Shown here piece after piece: positions 27,034 through 36,528 of a stretch of DNA of 64,000 bases. The notes under the pieces are model-generated. The model did not search any database and was not told the origin of the DNA. It worked only from the letters and a program-made list of their open reading frames with translations. Every line of letters begins with the position of its first letter. Position 1 is the first letter of the stretch. The DNA comes from Roseateles toxinivorans (GTDB lineage Bacteria; Pseudomonadota; Gammaproteobacteria; Burkholderiales; Burkholderiaceae_C): the NCBI RefSeq assembly GCF_004362525.1, contig NZ_SNXS01000001.1, forward strand, positions 668,520 to 732,519. Direction: 5' to 3'. The translations under genes were made by a program, and so were the position numbers.

Positions 27034-29145
27034 ATGGATACAAGCGCCATTGACTTGGCTGCGTTCGGGTATTTGCTCGCCGCTCTCGTTCACACGGTCT
27101 TTGCGGCGCGCCTGCTACAGACGCGTTTGGCCTGGATCTCCAGCAGTCGTGCGGCGATGGCGTTTGCTGCCGGCATCGTCGCAGGCTCGATTTGGGCCTG
27201 GTCGGGCTTCGCGATGCAGTACTGGCAGGGCGCTTGGTTGCCCGTGCTCAATGAGTTCAGCGACCTGCTGCGCTATGCCTGCTGGTTTGCATTTGTGCTG
27301 GCGCTGTTGAGCCCGCAGGGGTTCAGGGCCTCCGGCAAGGGGGGCAAGCTGCTGCTGCTTTGCGCAGCCCTCTTGCTCGGGCTGTGCGTTGCAGTATTGC
27401 TGGGCAAGGAGCTGGGTTTGCTCCGCTCACCGGGCTTGGACCGTATGGGTCTGTATGCCCTGCTTGCCCTGCCAGTCTTCGGTTTGATACTGATCGAGCA
27501 GCTGTTTCGCAATGTTTCCGACGATTCCCGGTGGAATGCCAAGCCTGTGTGCTTCGGCCTTGGTTTTGCCTTTGTCTTCGACCTGTATTTCTATTCGCAG
27601 GCCATGATGTTCGGACGCTTCGACGCGGATGCTGTCAGCATTCGTGGGGGCATCCATGCCTTGTCGGTGCCGCTCCTGTATGTGGCCTCCAAGCGCCATG
27701 CAGATTGGATCGGCAAGCTTCAGGTGTCCCGAGCCGCCGCCTTTCACTCGGCCACGCTGCTGCTGGCCGGCGTCTACCTGCTGTTCGTCTCAGGGGTCGG
27801 CTACTACGTCCGATTCACCGGTGGGGACTGGGGACGGGCGCTGCAACTGGGCCTGCTCTTCATCGCGCTGGTGACGCTGGCGATGATCGTCTTTTCGGGC
27901 GCAATGCGGGCCAAGCTTCGCGTTTTTGTTGGCAAGCACTTTTTCAGCTACCGCTATGACTATCGAGAGGAATGGCTGCGCTTCACCTCGATGCTTTCAG
28001 TGAAGAGCTCGCCGCAGGAGGTGGGGGGCCTGGTGGTGAGAGGTCTCGCCAATTTTGTCGAGAGTCCTGGGGGTTGCCTCTGGACCCGTGGCGCCGGGCG
28101 CACGGAGCTGACCCAGACAGCGCAATGGAATCTGCCTTCGTCGATCGAGAGCACGCCTGCCGACTCAGGTTTTGTGAAGTTCCTGGAGAGCCGCGAGTGG
28201 ATCGTTGATCTGGATGAGCACAGGGCCTCGCCTGATGCAGAGAAGCAGTTCGAAGTGCCGGCCTGGCTTCTGTCCAACCCGCAGTACTGGCTGGTTGTGC
28301 CGCTGATCGTCGGCGAGGAATTGATGGGCCTTGCCGTGCTGGCCAAGGCACGCACCTCGATCGAAGTGAACTGGGAGGTTCGAGATCTGCTCAAGACCGC
28401 GAGCCGGCAGGCAGCCAGCTATCTGGCGCAAATGCACGCGACGGAAGCCTTGCTGGAGGCCCGCAAGTTCGACGCGTTCAACCGCATGTCGGCTTTTGTG
28501 GTTCACGACCTGAAGAACATTGTCACGCAGTTGTCTCTGATGATGCGCAACGCGAAACGCCTTCATGGCAATCCCGAGTTCCAGCAGGACATGCTGGCCA
28601 CAGTGGAGAACTCATTGGAGAAGATGCGCCAGTTGATGCTGCAGCTGCGCGAGGGCGAGCGGCCGCCTGGAGGCGTCAGCGGTGTGGACCTGGCTCCAAT
28701 CGTGCACAGGCTGGCCCAGGTCGCCCAAAGCCGGGGGAGGGTGCTGGATCTGCAGGTCGTTGAGCGGGTGGTGACCCGCGGGCATGATGAGCGGGTCGAG
28801 AGGGTGTTAGGGCACGTTGTCCAGAACGCATTTGATGCAACCGCTGCCGAAGGCCGGGTGTGGCTCAGACTTGATCGCTCAGGAGGGCAGGCGAGGGTAG
28901 AAGTCGGCGACACGGGGCAAGGGATGTCGCGCGACTTCATCCGGGACCGTCTGTTCAAACCCTTTCAAACCACCAAGAGCAATGGCATGGGGATCGGTGC
29001 CTACGAAAGTTTCCAGTATCTGCGTGAATTGGGTGGCAGTATTTCGGTTGACAGTGAATTGAACCAGGGCACCGTTGTGACCATACTCTTGCCTCTATTC
29101 GAGGCCTTTCAAGATTCCGATCTGAGCATGCTGAGCGAGCATTAA
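27034..29145 (+). CDS. prsK: PrsK sensor histidine kinase of the XrtA/PEP-CTERM system
   Basis: 703 residues. The N-terminal 290 or so residues hold about eight membrane helices (LLLLCAALLLGLCVAVLLG and SATLLLAGVYLLFVSGVGYY among them). A GAF-like domain lies at about 310-460. The kinase core follows, with phospho-acceptor region FVVHDLKNIVTQLSLMM, N-box VVQNAFDAT, G1 DTGQGMS and GMGIGAYES, the last two in an HATPase domain. This is the family (TIGR02916) whose partner PrsR activates sigma-54 promoters of exopolysaccharide and PEP-CTERM genes. prsR begins 8 bases downstream. The signal sensed is unknown. Confidence 0.94.
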   Translation: MDTSAIDLAAFGYLLAALVHTVFAARLLQTRLAWISSSRAAMAFAAGIVAGSIWAWSGFAMQYWQGAWLPVLNEFSDLLRYACWFAFVLALLSPQGFRASGKGGKLLLLCAALLLGLCVAVLLGKELGLLRSPGLDRMGLYALLALPVFGLILIEQLFRNVSDDSRWNAKPVCFGLGFAFVFDLYFYSQAMMFGRFDADAVSIRGGIHALSVPLLYVASKRHADWIGKLQVSRAAAFHSATLLLAGVYLLFVSGVGYYVRFTGGDWGRALQLGLLFIALVTLAMIVFSGAMRAKLRVFVGKHFFSYRYDYREEWLRFTSMLSVKSSPQEVGGLVVRGLANFVESPGGCLWTRGAGRTELTQTAQWNLPSSIESTPADSGFVKFLESREWIVDLDEHRASPDAEKQFEVPAWLLSNPQYWLVVPLIVGEELMGLAVLAKARTSIEVNWEVRDLLKTASRQAASYLAQMHATEALLEARKFDAFNRMSAFVVHDLKNIVTQLSLMMRNAKRLHGNPEFQQDMLATVENSLEKMRQLMLQLREGERPPGGVSGVDLAPIVHRLAQVAQSRGRVLDLQVVERVVTRGHDERVERVLGHVVQNAFDATAAEGRVWLRLDRSGGQARVEVGDTGQGMSRDFIRDRLFKPFQTTKSNGMGIGAYESFQYLRELGGSISVDSELNQGTVVTILLPLFEAFQDSDLSMLSEH

Positions 29146-29153
29146 AGAAAAAT

Positions 29154-30515
29154 ATGGAAAAACTACCTCAGCTGCTGATCGTGGAAGATGACTTGGCGCT
29201 GCAAAAGCAGATCAAGTGGTCGCTTGACCGGTTCGAGTCGGTCACTGCCAATGACGCGGCCAGTGCTCTGCTGCAGTTCCGGCGGCACACCCCTGCGGTT
29301 GTGACGATGGATCTGGGTCTGCCGCCTGACCCGGACTCGGTGTCCGAGGGCTTCAAGCTCTTGCGCGACATGCTCAACATCGATCCAATGGTCAAGGTCA
29401 TCGTCCTCACCGGGCAGAACGACCAAGCCAACGCACTGCGCGCCATCGCCCTCGGCGCCTATGACTTCTTTGCCAAACCCTTCGACCCCGATCTGCTCGG
29501 CTTGACCATAGACCGGGCATTCCGGCTGTTCGAGCTGCAGAGCGAGAACCAGCGATTGCAGAGCCTGCATCAGCCTGACGCGTTGTCGGGTCTGCTGACG
29601 CGTGACGCCGATATGTTGCGCATCTGCCGAACGATCGAAAAGGTTGCGCCCAGCAACGCCAGCGTGATGCTGCTGGGTGAGAGCGGCACCGGCAAGGAAG
29701 TGCTGGCGCAGGGGCTTCATCAGGCCTCCAAGCGCAGCGGCAAGTTCATTGCCATCAACTGTGCCGCCATCCCCGAGAATTTGCTCGAGAGCGAGTTGTT
29801 CGGCTACGAGAAGGGTGCGTTCACCGGGGCCGGCAAAACCACGGTGGGCAAGATCGAGGTCGCCAATGGCGGGACCCTGATGCTCGACGAGATCGGTGAC
29901 CTGCCCCTGTCCTTGCAATCGAAGCTGCTGCGCTTCCTGCAGGAACGGACCATCGAACGAGTGGGCGGACGGCAGGAGATTTCTATCGATGTCCGCGTCG
30001 TCTGTGCCACCCATCAAGACCTCCGGGGGCGCATCAAGGAGGGCAGCTTCAGAGAGGACCTGTACTACCGCCTGGCCGAGATTGTGATTGATATCCCCCC
30101 GCTACGAGCCCGACGTGGCGACGCCGTACTGCTGGCGCATGCCTTCCTTAAGCGTTTTGCGCAGGAGCAGCATCGCGGGCCGATGCAGATCAGCGAGGAT
30201 GCACTCACCGCCATCGACACTTACACCTGGCCGGGCAACGTGCGTGAACTGCTCAACGCAGTGAAGCGGGCCAGCATCATGGCCGACGGTAACCGGGTCG
30301 GCTGCGACGACATCGGCCTGCCCAGCCCGGAGACGTTGCTTGATGAAGGCGAAAAGGGTGTGCTGGACTTGCGCACCGTGCGTGAGAAAGCCGAGCGCGA
30401 GGCCATTGTCAGTGCGCTGGCCCGTACCAATGGCAATATTGCCAAGGCATCCGAACTGTTGGGTGTGAGTCGGCCGACCTTGTACGATTTGATGAATCGC
30501 CTGGTCATCAAGTGA
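29154..30515 (+). CDS. prsR: PrsR sigma-54-dependent response regulator
   Basis: 453 residues. The receiver domain has the acidic pocket E11-D12-D13, phospho-acceptor D53 (VVTMDLGLPP) and K108 (FFAKPFDP). The AAA+ domain has Walker A GESGTGKE (175-182), sigma-54 contact loop GAFTGA (221-226), and Walker B LMLDEIGD (242-249). The C-terminal Fis-type helix-turn-helix ends the protein (NIAKASELLGVSRPTLYDLM). All features required for activating RpoN promoters are intact. The two consensus sigma-54 promoters at 35678 and 39521 are obvious candidate targets. Confidence 0.96.
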   Translation: MEKLPQLLIVEDDLALQKQIKWSLDRFESVTANDAASALLQFRRHTPAVVTMDLGLPPDPDSVSEGFKLLRDMLNIDPMVKVIVLTGQNDQANALRAIALGAYDFFAKPFDPDLLGLTIDRAFRLFELQSENQRLQSLHQPDALSGLLTRDADMLRICRTIEKVAPSNASVMLLGESGTGKEVLAQGLHQASKRSGKFIAINCAAIPENLLESELFGYEKGAFTGAGKTTVGKIEVANGGTLMLDEIGDLPLSLQSKLLRFLQERTIERVGGRQEISIDVRVVCATHQDLRGRIKEGSFREDLYYRLAEIVIDIPPLRARRGDAVLLAHAFLKRFAQEQHRGPMQISEDALTAIDTYTWPGNVRELLNAVKRASIMADGNRVGCDDIGLPSPETLLDEGEKGVLDLRTVREKAEREAIVSALARTNGNIAKASELLGVSRPTLYDLMNRLVIK

Positions 30516-30545
30516 CCACTCATCTTCAAGACATATGGACCGCTT

Positions 30546-33332
30546 GTGAAAAAAAATACTAAGAATTTGCGTTGGGTCCTGGCCCTGGCGATGGGCTCAT
30601 TGCTGCTGGCGGGATGCGGACGAGGCGACCCGGACGCTATGTTGGCTTCCGCCAAGGGCTACCTCGAGAAGAATGACACCAATGCCGCAGTGATCCAGCT
30701 GAAGAACGCGCTGCAGAAGGCTCCGGACTCGGCGGAGATTCGCTTTGTTCTGGGCGAGACGCTGTTCAAGTCTGGCGATCTGGTGGCGGCCGATGTCGAA
30801 CTCCGCAAGGCCTTGGCACTGCAGTTTCCCGACGCCAAGATCATCCCGCTGCTGGCCGAGATCATGACGCTGAGGGGCCAGCATGCGGCAGTGATCGATC
30901 AGTACGCTGCCACAGCGCTCACTGACCCTGCGGCTGTGGCCAGCCTGAAGACCTCGCTGGCCTCTGCCTATGCCAAGCAGGGCAAGCGGGATGCTGCCGA
31001 GGCCAGTCTTGCCGATGCGCTCACGGCCATGCCGAACTACCTGCCCGCCCAGTTGCTGTCGGCACGCATGAAGGCGGGCCGAGCTGACTTTGACAGTGCT
31101 TTCTCCACTGTCGACGCCGCATTGCTGGGGCATCCCAGTTCTGATCGGGCCTGGCAGCTGAAGGCAGATCTTTTGCTGTACGCGAAAGCCGACAGGAAGG
31201 GGGCCTTGGAGGGCTATCAAAAGGCGATTGCTCTGAAGGCCGGCAATCTGGAGGCCCATGCTGGCGCGCTCAGCGTGCTGCTGGGTCAAAAAGACATCAA
31301 GGCCGCGCGGACACAGCTGGATGCCTTGAAGAAGGTCGCCCCTGGGCATCCCCAGACGAAGTACTTCGAAGCCGTGCTCGCCTTCGAGAACCATGCTTAC
31401 AAGGAGTCGAGGGAGGTTGTGCAGCAGTTGCTGAAGGTCGCGCCAGACAATGCTCGAGTGCTCCAGCTTGCTGGGCTGCTTGAGTTGCAGGCCAGGTCGA
31501 CGCTGCAGGCGGAGATCTACCTCAGCAAGTCGCTCCAGATGGCCCCGGCCCAGGTACTGACGCGCCGCCTGCTGGTGCAGACCTATCTGAGGTCCGGTCA
31601 ACCAGCGAAGGCACTCGCGGCTATTCAGCCCTTGCTCGAGAAGGTCGATGCGGACGCCGAGTCGCTGGCGCTGGCCGCCGAGGTGTACTTGCGCACCGGA
31701 GACAATCAGAAGGCGGAGATTTATTTTACGCGGGCGACCAAGGCGAATCCCGACGATGCCCGCAGCCGCACGGCGCTCGCCTTGTCGCAGCTGGCCAAGG
31801 GCAATGTCGAGGCCGCGTTCGGTGAGCTGCAGACCTTGTCCGCCTCTGACAAGGGAATTACCGCAGACATGGCCTTGATCAACGCGCACCTGCGCCGGGG
31901 CGAGCTTGATGCTGCCCTGAAGGCGACCGTCGCGCTGGAAAAGAAGCAGCCCGACAAGCCATTGGCGGCAGAGCTGCGTGGGCGCCTGTACCTCGCGCAG
32001 AAAAATCTGGATATGGCGCGCAAGAGCTTCGAACGGGCCTTGGAAATCGACCCCGTCTACTTCCCGGCCGCCGCGAGATTGGCCACCATGGATCTCGATG
32101 AGAAAAGGCCCGACCAAGCCAAGTCGCGGTTCGACAAAGTACTGGCGGCGGATCCGAAGAACATCCAGGCCTTGCTTTCGATTGCTCAGCTGCGAATGGA
32201 TGCCGGCGCGGGCAAGGAAGAGGTAATGGGTTTGCTGAACAGTGCTATCAAGCTCAACCCGTCAGAGCCGACGCCGCGGCTGGCCCTGATCGAATACCAG
32301 GTCAGGAACAAGGACAGCAGGCAAGCTCTTTCGTCCGCTCAAGATGCGGTCGCGGCCTTGCCGCAAAGCCCGGAAGTCCTGGATATGCTCGGGCGCATCC
32401 AGCAATCGAACGGCGACATCAATCAGGCGATCAATTCGTTCAACAAGTTGGTCGGTTTGACCCCGCAGGCGCCGCAGGCATATGTGCGCTTGGCTGGGGC
32501 GCAGATTGCCAACAAGGACAACGATGCTGCTGCACAAAGCCTCAAGCGGGCGTTGGCCATCAAGCCTGACTACTTGCCGGCACAGCGTGGCTTGATCCAG
32601 ATGGACATGAGCGCGGGACGGGCCAAGGAGGCGAAAGCAACGATACAAAGTGTTCAGAGCCAGCGGGCGACCGACCCCATAGGGCAGATGTTTGAGGGCG
32701 ATCTTCAGATATCGCTCAAGAATTGGGAAGGAGCGGCACTTGCGTACAAGGCTGGGCTCGAAAAAAAGGGAGCGAGCAGCGAGCTGGCGGCCAAGTATCA
32801 CACTGTATTGCGGGCCGCAAAACGGAGTGATGAAGCTGAGCGATTTGCGTCAAAATGGATAAAAGAGCATCCGAATGACGCTGCATTTTTCTACTATCTT
32901 GGCGATGTTGCTTTGAGCACGGGCAACTACGTAATGGCTGAGAGTCGCTACTTGGCAGTTAAAAAACTGCTGCCTGATAACGCCTCTGCCATTAACAATC
33001 TGGCATGGATATATGTCAAGCTTAACAAGCCCGGTGCTTTGGCCTTGGCCGAGCAAGCCAACAAGCTCCAGCCAGACCAGCCTCCCTTCCTCGATACATT
33101 GGCTATGGTTTTGTCAGCGGAAAAACAGCACGCCAAAGCTGTCGAAATACAGAAGAAGGCCTTGGTCCTGCAGCCAAGTTCTCCCTCCTATCGCCTCAAC
33201 CTGGCCAAGATCTATATCAGCGGAGGCCAAAAAACCCAGGCGAAGGTCGAGCTCGAGCAGCTGACCAAACTTGGGGATAAGTTCGAAGGACAGGATGAGG
33301 TGGCGAAACTACTCAAGGCACTCGGAACCTGA
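30546..33332 (+). CDS. prsT: PrsT, TPR-repeat lipoprotein of the XrtA/PEP-CTERM system
   Basis: 928 residues starting at GTG 30546 (MKKNTKNLRWVLALAMGS). A lipobox LLAGC at about residue 22 marks a lipoprotein. The rest is a long array of tetratricopeptide repeats (for example AKGYLEKNDTNAAVIQLKNA and LAKIYISGGQKTQAKVELEQ). The length and position match the TIGR02917 family. Such proteins probably scaffold the envelope export machinery. The 3' third, around 32640-33100, is visibly more AT-rich than the rest of the gene. Confidence 0.94.
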   Translation: MKKNTKNLRWVLALAMGSLLLAGCGRGDPDAMLASAKGYLEKNDTNAAVIQLKNALQKAPDSAEIRFVLGETLFKSGDLVAADVELRKALALQFPDAKIIPLLAEIMTLRGQHAAVIDQYAATALTDPAAVASLKTSLASAYAKQGKRDAAEASLADALTAMPNYLPAQLLSARMKAGRADFDSAFSTVDAALLGHPSSDRAWQLKADLLLYAKADRKGALEGYQKAIALKAGNLEAHAGALSVLLGQKDIKAARTQLDALKKVAPGHPQTKYFEAVLAFENHAYKESREVVQQLLKVAPDNARVLQLAGLLELQARSTLQAEIYLSKSLQMAPAQVLTRRLLVQTYLRSGQPAKALAAIQPLLEKVDADAESLALAAEVYLRTGDNQKAEIYFTRATKANPDDARSRTALALSQLAKGNVEAAFGELQTLSASDKGITADMALINAHLRRGELDAALKATVALEKKQPDKPLAAELRGRLYLAQKNLDMARKSFERALEIDPVYFPAAARLATMDLDEKRPDQAKSRFDKVLAADPKNIQALLSIAQLRMDAGAGKEEVMGLLNSAIKLNPSEPTPRLALIEYQVRNKDSRQALSSAQDAVAALPQSPEVLDMLGRIQQSNGDINQAINSFNKLVGLTPQAPQAYVRLAGAQIANKDNDAAAQSLKRALAIKPDYLPAQRGLIQMDMSAGRAKEAKATIQSVQSQRATDPIGQMFEGDLQISLKNWEGAALAYKAGLEKKGASSELAAKYHTVLRAAKRSDEAERFASKWIKEHPNDAAFFYYLGDVALSTGNYVMAESRYLAVKKLLPDNASAINNLAWIYVKLNKPGALALAEQANKLQPDQPPFLDTLAMVLSAEKQHAKAVEIQKKALVLQPSSPSYRLNLAKIYISGGQKTQAKVELEQLTKLGDKFEGQDEVAKLLKALGT

Positions 33333-33372
33333 TCGCATATCACGCGATGGTTTACAAGCATAGGGGCGGAAT

Positions 33373-34710
33373 ATGAAAAAATCACTTCGCTCCCACCTGC
33401 GCAAGTTCCTGCATCAGACCACGCGCCGAGCTTTCGCCGTACTGCCGCGGACCCTGCGCTTCGCTGTCTTTCGGGCCATGGTTGATTGCGACCCCGCGCC
33501 TGACAGCCGTCTGCAACTCAAGATTGCCGACACCAAGCAGGAGCTCGAGGCCTGCTTTCGCATCTTGCACGATGCCTATGTTTCGAGTGGCTTCATGAAG
33601 CCCGACCCGTCCGGCATGCGGGTCACCATGTACCACGCCTTGCCGACGACGACCACGCTCTGTGCGAAGTTTGACGGCGAGGTGGTCGGCACCATCTCTA
33701 TCATTCGTGAGGGCGTGTTCGGCTTCCCGCTTCAGTCCGTGTTTGACCTGTCACAGGTCCGGGCCAAGGAAGGGAATATTGCAGAGATTTCCGCTTTGGC
33801 TGTTCATCCTGACTTTCGCAAGACCGGCGGGGCCATACTGTTCCCGCTGATGAAATTCATGTACGAGTACTGTACGGAGTTCTTTGACACCCGTCATCTG
33901 GTCATTGCTGTCAATCCAAATCGAATTGAAATGTATGAGTCGCTGTTGTTCTTCGAGCGGCTGCAGGAAAATACCGTCAATAACTACGATTTCGCTAATG
34001 GGGCCCCCGCGGTAGGTGCGACGCTGGATTTGCACTCCGCCGCAGGCCTGTTCAAGTCAGTCTACGGGCGTCGGCGTGAGAAGAAGAATCTTTACAAGTA
34101 CTTTGTCGAAACTCGACTTCCCAATATCAAGAAGCCGATTCGCAAGTACTTCACAACCAATGATCCGGTAATGAGCGTGGACGTGCTCGATCACTTCTTC
34201 AACCAGGTACATTCTGGTTTCGAAAGCCTGGACTTCCGGAAAAAGCTGCTCCTCAAGTCCATCTACAACCTGCCGGACTATCAAAAGGTGTTGCCCGACA
34301 TCCCGGATGAGTTGGAATTGCACCATCCCTTGCGCCAGCACCAGCGCTACTCCATCAAATGCCCGGGAGGGATAGAGTTCACAAGTGGCGACGGACCCGT
34401 CCGTTACGAGCTGACGGTGATCGAGGTGTCAATGTCAGGCTTTCAGGCGGAGTGTCGTGCCGAACTGCCGCTGACTCAAAGTGGCGTGGCACTTATCGAG
34501 TTGGGCGAGGATGAGCGCTCCAAGGTCCGGGCGACCGTGGTGCGGCACAAGCGAGCGGAGTTCACGCACTTCTATGGCTTCAGACTGGATGACTCCGACC
34601 TTACCTGGGCACGCTGCGTCAAGGCGCTTGAAGAGGGGCAGATTCACAGTGACCTGGGTGGACTGGACGAAGTGACGGACCATATGGCGTCGAGCATTGC
34701 GGCGCGATGA
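33373..34710 (+). CDS. FeeM-like GNAT acyltransferase fused to a PilZ domain
   Basis: 445 residues. The N-terminal half (about 45-235) resembles FeeM N-acyl amino acid synthases and exosortase-associated acyltransferases: ACFRILHDAYVSSGFMKPD, ISALAVHPDFRKTGGAILFP, VIAVNPNRIEMYESLLFFE. From about 316 a PilZ domain is visible: R321-Q-H-Q-R325 fits the RxxxR motif, and E351-V-S353-M-S-G356 fits (D/N)xSxxG with Glu for Asp/Asn. Cyclic di-GMP control of acyl transfer to an amino acid or envelope partner is therefore plausible. It overlaps the protease gene by 4 bases and follows prsT by about 40 bases. The acyl donor and acceptor are unknown. Confidence 0.82.
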   Translation: MKKSLRSHLRKFLHQTTRRAFAVLPRTLRFAVFRAMVDCDPAPDSRLQLKIADTKQELEACFRILHDAYVSSGFMKPDPSGMRVTMYHALPTTTTLCAKFDGEVVGTISIIREGVFGFPLQSVFDLSQVRAKEGNIAEISALAVHPDFRKTGGAILFPLMKFMYEYCTEFFDTRHLVIAVNPNRIEMYESLLFFERLQENTVNNYDFANGAPAVGATLDLHSAAGLFKSVYGRRREKKNLYKYFVETRLPNIKKPIRKYFTTNDPVMSVDVLDHFFNQVHSGFESLDFRKKLLLKSIYNLPDYQKVLPDIPDELELHHPLRQHQRYSIKCPGGIEFTSGDGPVRYELTVIEVSMSGFQAECRAELPLTQSGVALIELGEDERSKVRATVVRHKRAEFTHFYGFRLDDSDLTWARCVKALEEGQIHSDLGGLDEVTDHMASSIAAR

Positions 34711-35516
34711 TGCCCACATCGGCCGCCCCCCTTTGCCGAGGCGCTCTTCAATCAGTTCTGACGGTGCTGTTGGGTGCGGGCCTTGGCCTGCTGCTTATGA
34801 ATGCCGCCCACGCCGGCTTGGTGGAGGTGATTTCGCAGGTCAAGCCCTCGGTTTTGGCGGTAGGCACCTTCAACAGCCTGAGCAGCCCACGATTCGGCTT
34901 TCGTGGCACGGGGTTTGTCGTCGGGGACGGCAATCTCTTGGTGACGAATGCCCATGTCCTGCCAGATGCCGCCTCGGCAGAGCGTGACGTTAAGCTGGTC
35001 GTGCTGCTGCGGCGTGGGATCGATGCGCGAGATTCTGAGATCGCGGCCGCCCGTATCATCCGCGTGGACAAGGCCAGCGATCTGGCGTTGTTGCGATTCG
35101 AGGGCCCGGCGCTGCCTGCACTTCAACTGGCAGATCCAGCTCACCCTCGCGAAGGACTGTCAATTGCGTTGATGGGCTTCCCAATCGGAGGTGCCCTGGG
35201 TTTTTCTCCGGTCACCCACCGAGGCATCATCGCCGCCGTCACGCCCATTGCCTTGCCGGCTGGCGGATCCTCTCAGTTGAATGAGCGTGCGATTCGGCGA
35301 CTCCGTCAAGGCAGCTTCAACATCCTGCAACTCGACGCGACTGCCTATCCGGGCAATAGTGGCGGGCCGGTGTTCGACGCTGAGACTGGCGGGGTTGTTG
35401 GGGTCGTCAATATGGTGCTGGTCAAGGGGAGCAAGGAAACGGCGCTGACTCACCCTTCTGGCATCAGCTATGCGATCCCGGTCAGCTTTGTTCGTGAACT
35501 CTTGAGCGAACCCTGA
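34707..35516 (+). CDS. Secreted trypsin-like serine protease
   Basis: 269 residues. A signal segment (TVLLGAGLGLLLMNAAHA) precedes an S1C-type catalytic domain with H83 (LLVTNAHVL), D125 (KASDLALLRF) and S218 (YPGNSGGPVFD). No PDZ domain follows, unlike DegP or DegQ. It should act in the periplasm. It overlaps the acyltransferase gene by ATGA at 34707-34710, so it is coupled to an exosortase-associated unit. A role in processing envelope proteins is reasonable, but no substrate is visible. Confidence 0.88.
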   Translation: MMPTSAAPLCRGALQSVLTVLLGAGLGLLLMNAAHAGLVEVISQVKPSVLAVGTFNSLSSPRFGFRGTGFVVGDGNLLVTNAHVLPDAASAERDVKLVVLLRRGIDARDSEIAAARIIRVDKASDLALLRFEGPALPALQLADPAHPREGLSIALMGFPIGGALGFSPVTHRGIIAAVTPIALPAGGSSQLNERAIRRLRQGSFNILQLDATAYPGNSGGPVFDAETGGVVGVVNMVLVKGSKETALTHPSGISYAIPVSFVRELLSEP

Positions 35517-35677
35517 TGGCCTAAGCTACGGGTTCCCCCCGAGTTGAGGGGCGGCGGGGTTTTGCCTCGTCGACTTTCCTTACAATGAGTGCATCGTTCG
35601 GTTATCGTTATCGCTGCGACTGCATGACGTGTTAGCTAAGTCGTTGAATATTCGGAAGAATTTGGCGAGCAGATAGC

Positions 35678-35694
35678 GGGGCACGAAACTTGCG
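35678..35694 (+). promoter_or_regulatory. Sigma-54 promoter of the Tat-type protein cassette
   Basis: GGGCACGAAACTTGC: the -24 GG (35680-35681) and -12 GC (35692-35693) are exactly 10 bases apart, with the extended consensus GGCAC and TTGC. Transcription would start near 35705, giving a leader of about 45 bases before the ATG at 35751. PrsR, encoded 5 kb upstream, is the natural activator. Confidence 0.85.
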
Positions 35695-35750
35695 TAAGTT
35701 GATGGAACGATCTCATATTCAGGGCCTGTGGGGCCCGCAAGGATGCCAAC

Positions 35751-36479
35751 ATGTCTGAGAAGAATCCGTTTTCAAGGTCTGAGGAAGACGCGCCTGGGAA
35801 GGCATCCGGACAAAGCCGACCAGCTGCCATGTCGTCAGGAGCGCTGGAACGCAGGCAGCTTCTGATCAAGAGCCTGGGCAAGGGGTCGGCGGTATTGGCC
35901 GCTGCAACGGTGCCAATTCAGACACTCGCGACAACCACGCTGGTTCGAAACGGTCAGATTTGCAGCGTTTCAGGGATGCAGTCGGGCGTTCACTCCAAGC
36001 CGCCGACAACCAATCCTTGCAACGGCTATAGCCCTGGCAAATACAAGAATCGGGCAAACTGGCCGAGCAACTGCAATGCTGATGCGCCGATCACCTCCGT
36101 CTGTGGCAGTTCGACCCTAAAGGTTTACAAGTACAAGACGGTTGTCACAAAACCAAACAAGACCACGACGACGAGTTACTTTCGGTCCTACCAGAGCAAT
36201 GCGGCATCGAGTTCTACTGCGGCGGATGGCACGAAGACAGTCATCACCTACCATTCGATGGTGGTGGCAACCCTCTTCGAAGCCGTCGACGGGTTTCCCA
36301 ACTCGGATGAGTGCCACTGGGTTTGCGCCTGGTTGAACGCGCTCGGTGGCCCGACCGGAAGCGGCATCATGTTCCCCTACTCGACCTCCGAAGTCATCGC
36401 CTTCTACAACCTCGGCAAGAGCACCACCGGTTACAACAACGCGCTGAACTTCTTCAAGTCCTATATGGAGAATCTGTGA
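35751..36479 (+). CDS. Six-cysteine Tat-type secreted protein, candidate cassette substrate
   Basis: 242 residues. AAGGA at 35739-35743 supports the ATG at 35751. After a polar 33-residue extension comes a twin-arginine-like signal: R34-R35-Q-L-L-I-K, then the hydrophobic stretch GSAVLAAATVPIQTLA. The exported part is rich in Ser/Thr/Asn/Lys with six cysteines in two groups (ICSV, NPC, SNC, SVC, then DECHWVC). Motifs such as CNGYSPGKY and GIMFPYSTSEV look conserved but I do not recognise the family. The gene is followed at once by PqqD-like, HprK-like and nucleotidyltransferase genes. I infer it is folded or modified in the cytoplasm and exported by Tat. Confidence 0.7.
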   Translation: MSEKNPFSRSEEDAPGKASGQSRPAAMSSGALERRQLLIKSLGKGSAVLAAATVPIQTLATTTLVRNGQICSVSGMQSGVHSKPPTTNPCNGYSPGKYKNRANWPSNCNADAPITSVCGSSTLKVYKYKTVVTKPNKTTTTSYFRSYQSNAASSSTAADGTKTVITYHSMVVATLFEAVDGFPNSDECHWVCAWLNALGGPTGSGIMFPYSTSEVIAFYNLGKSTTGYNNALNFFKSYMENL

Positions 36480-36528
36480 GTTACAGTCCGTCGCTGTCAA
36501 GTGACGTGTAACTTATGGAGAAGTTTGC

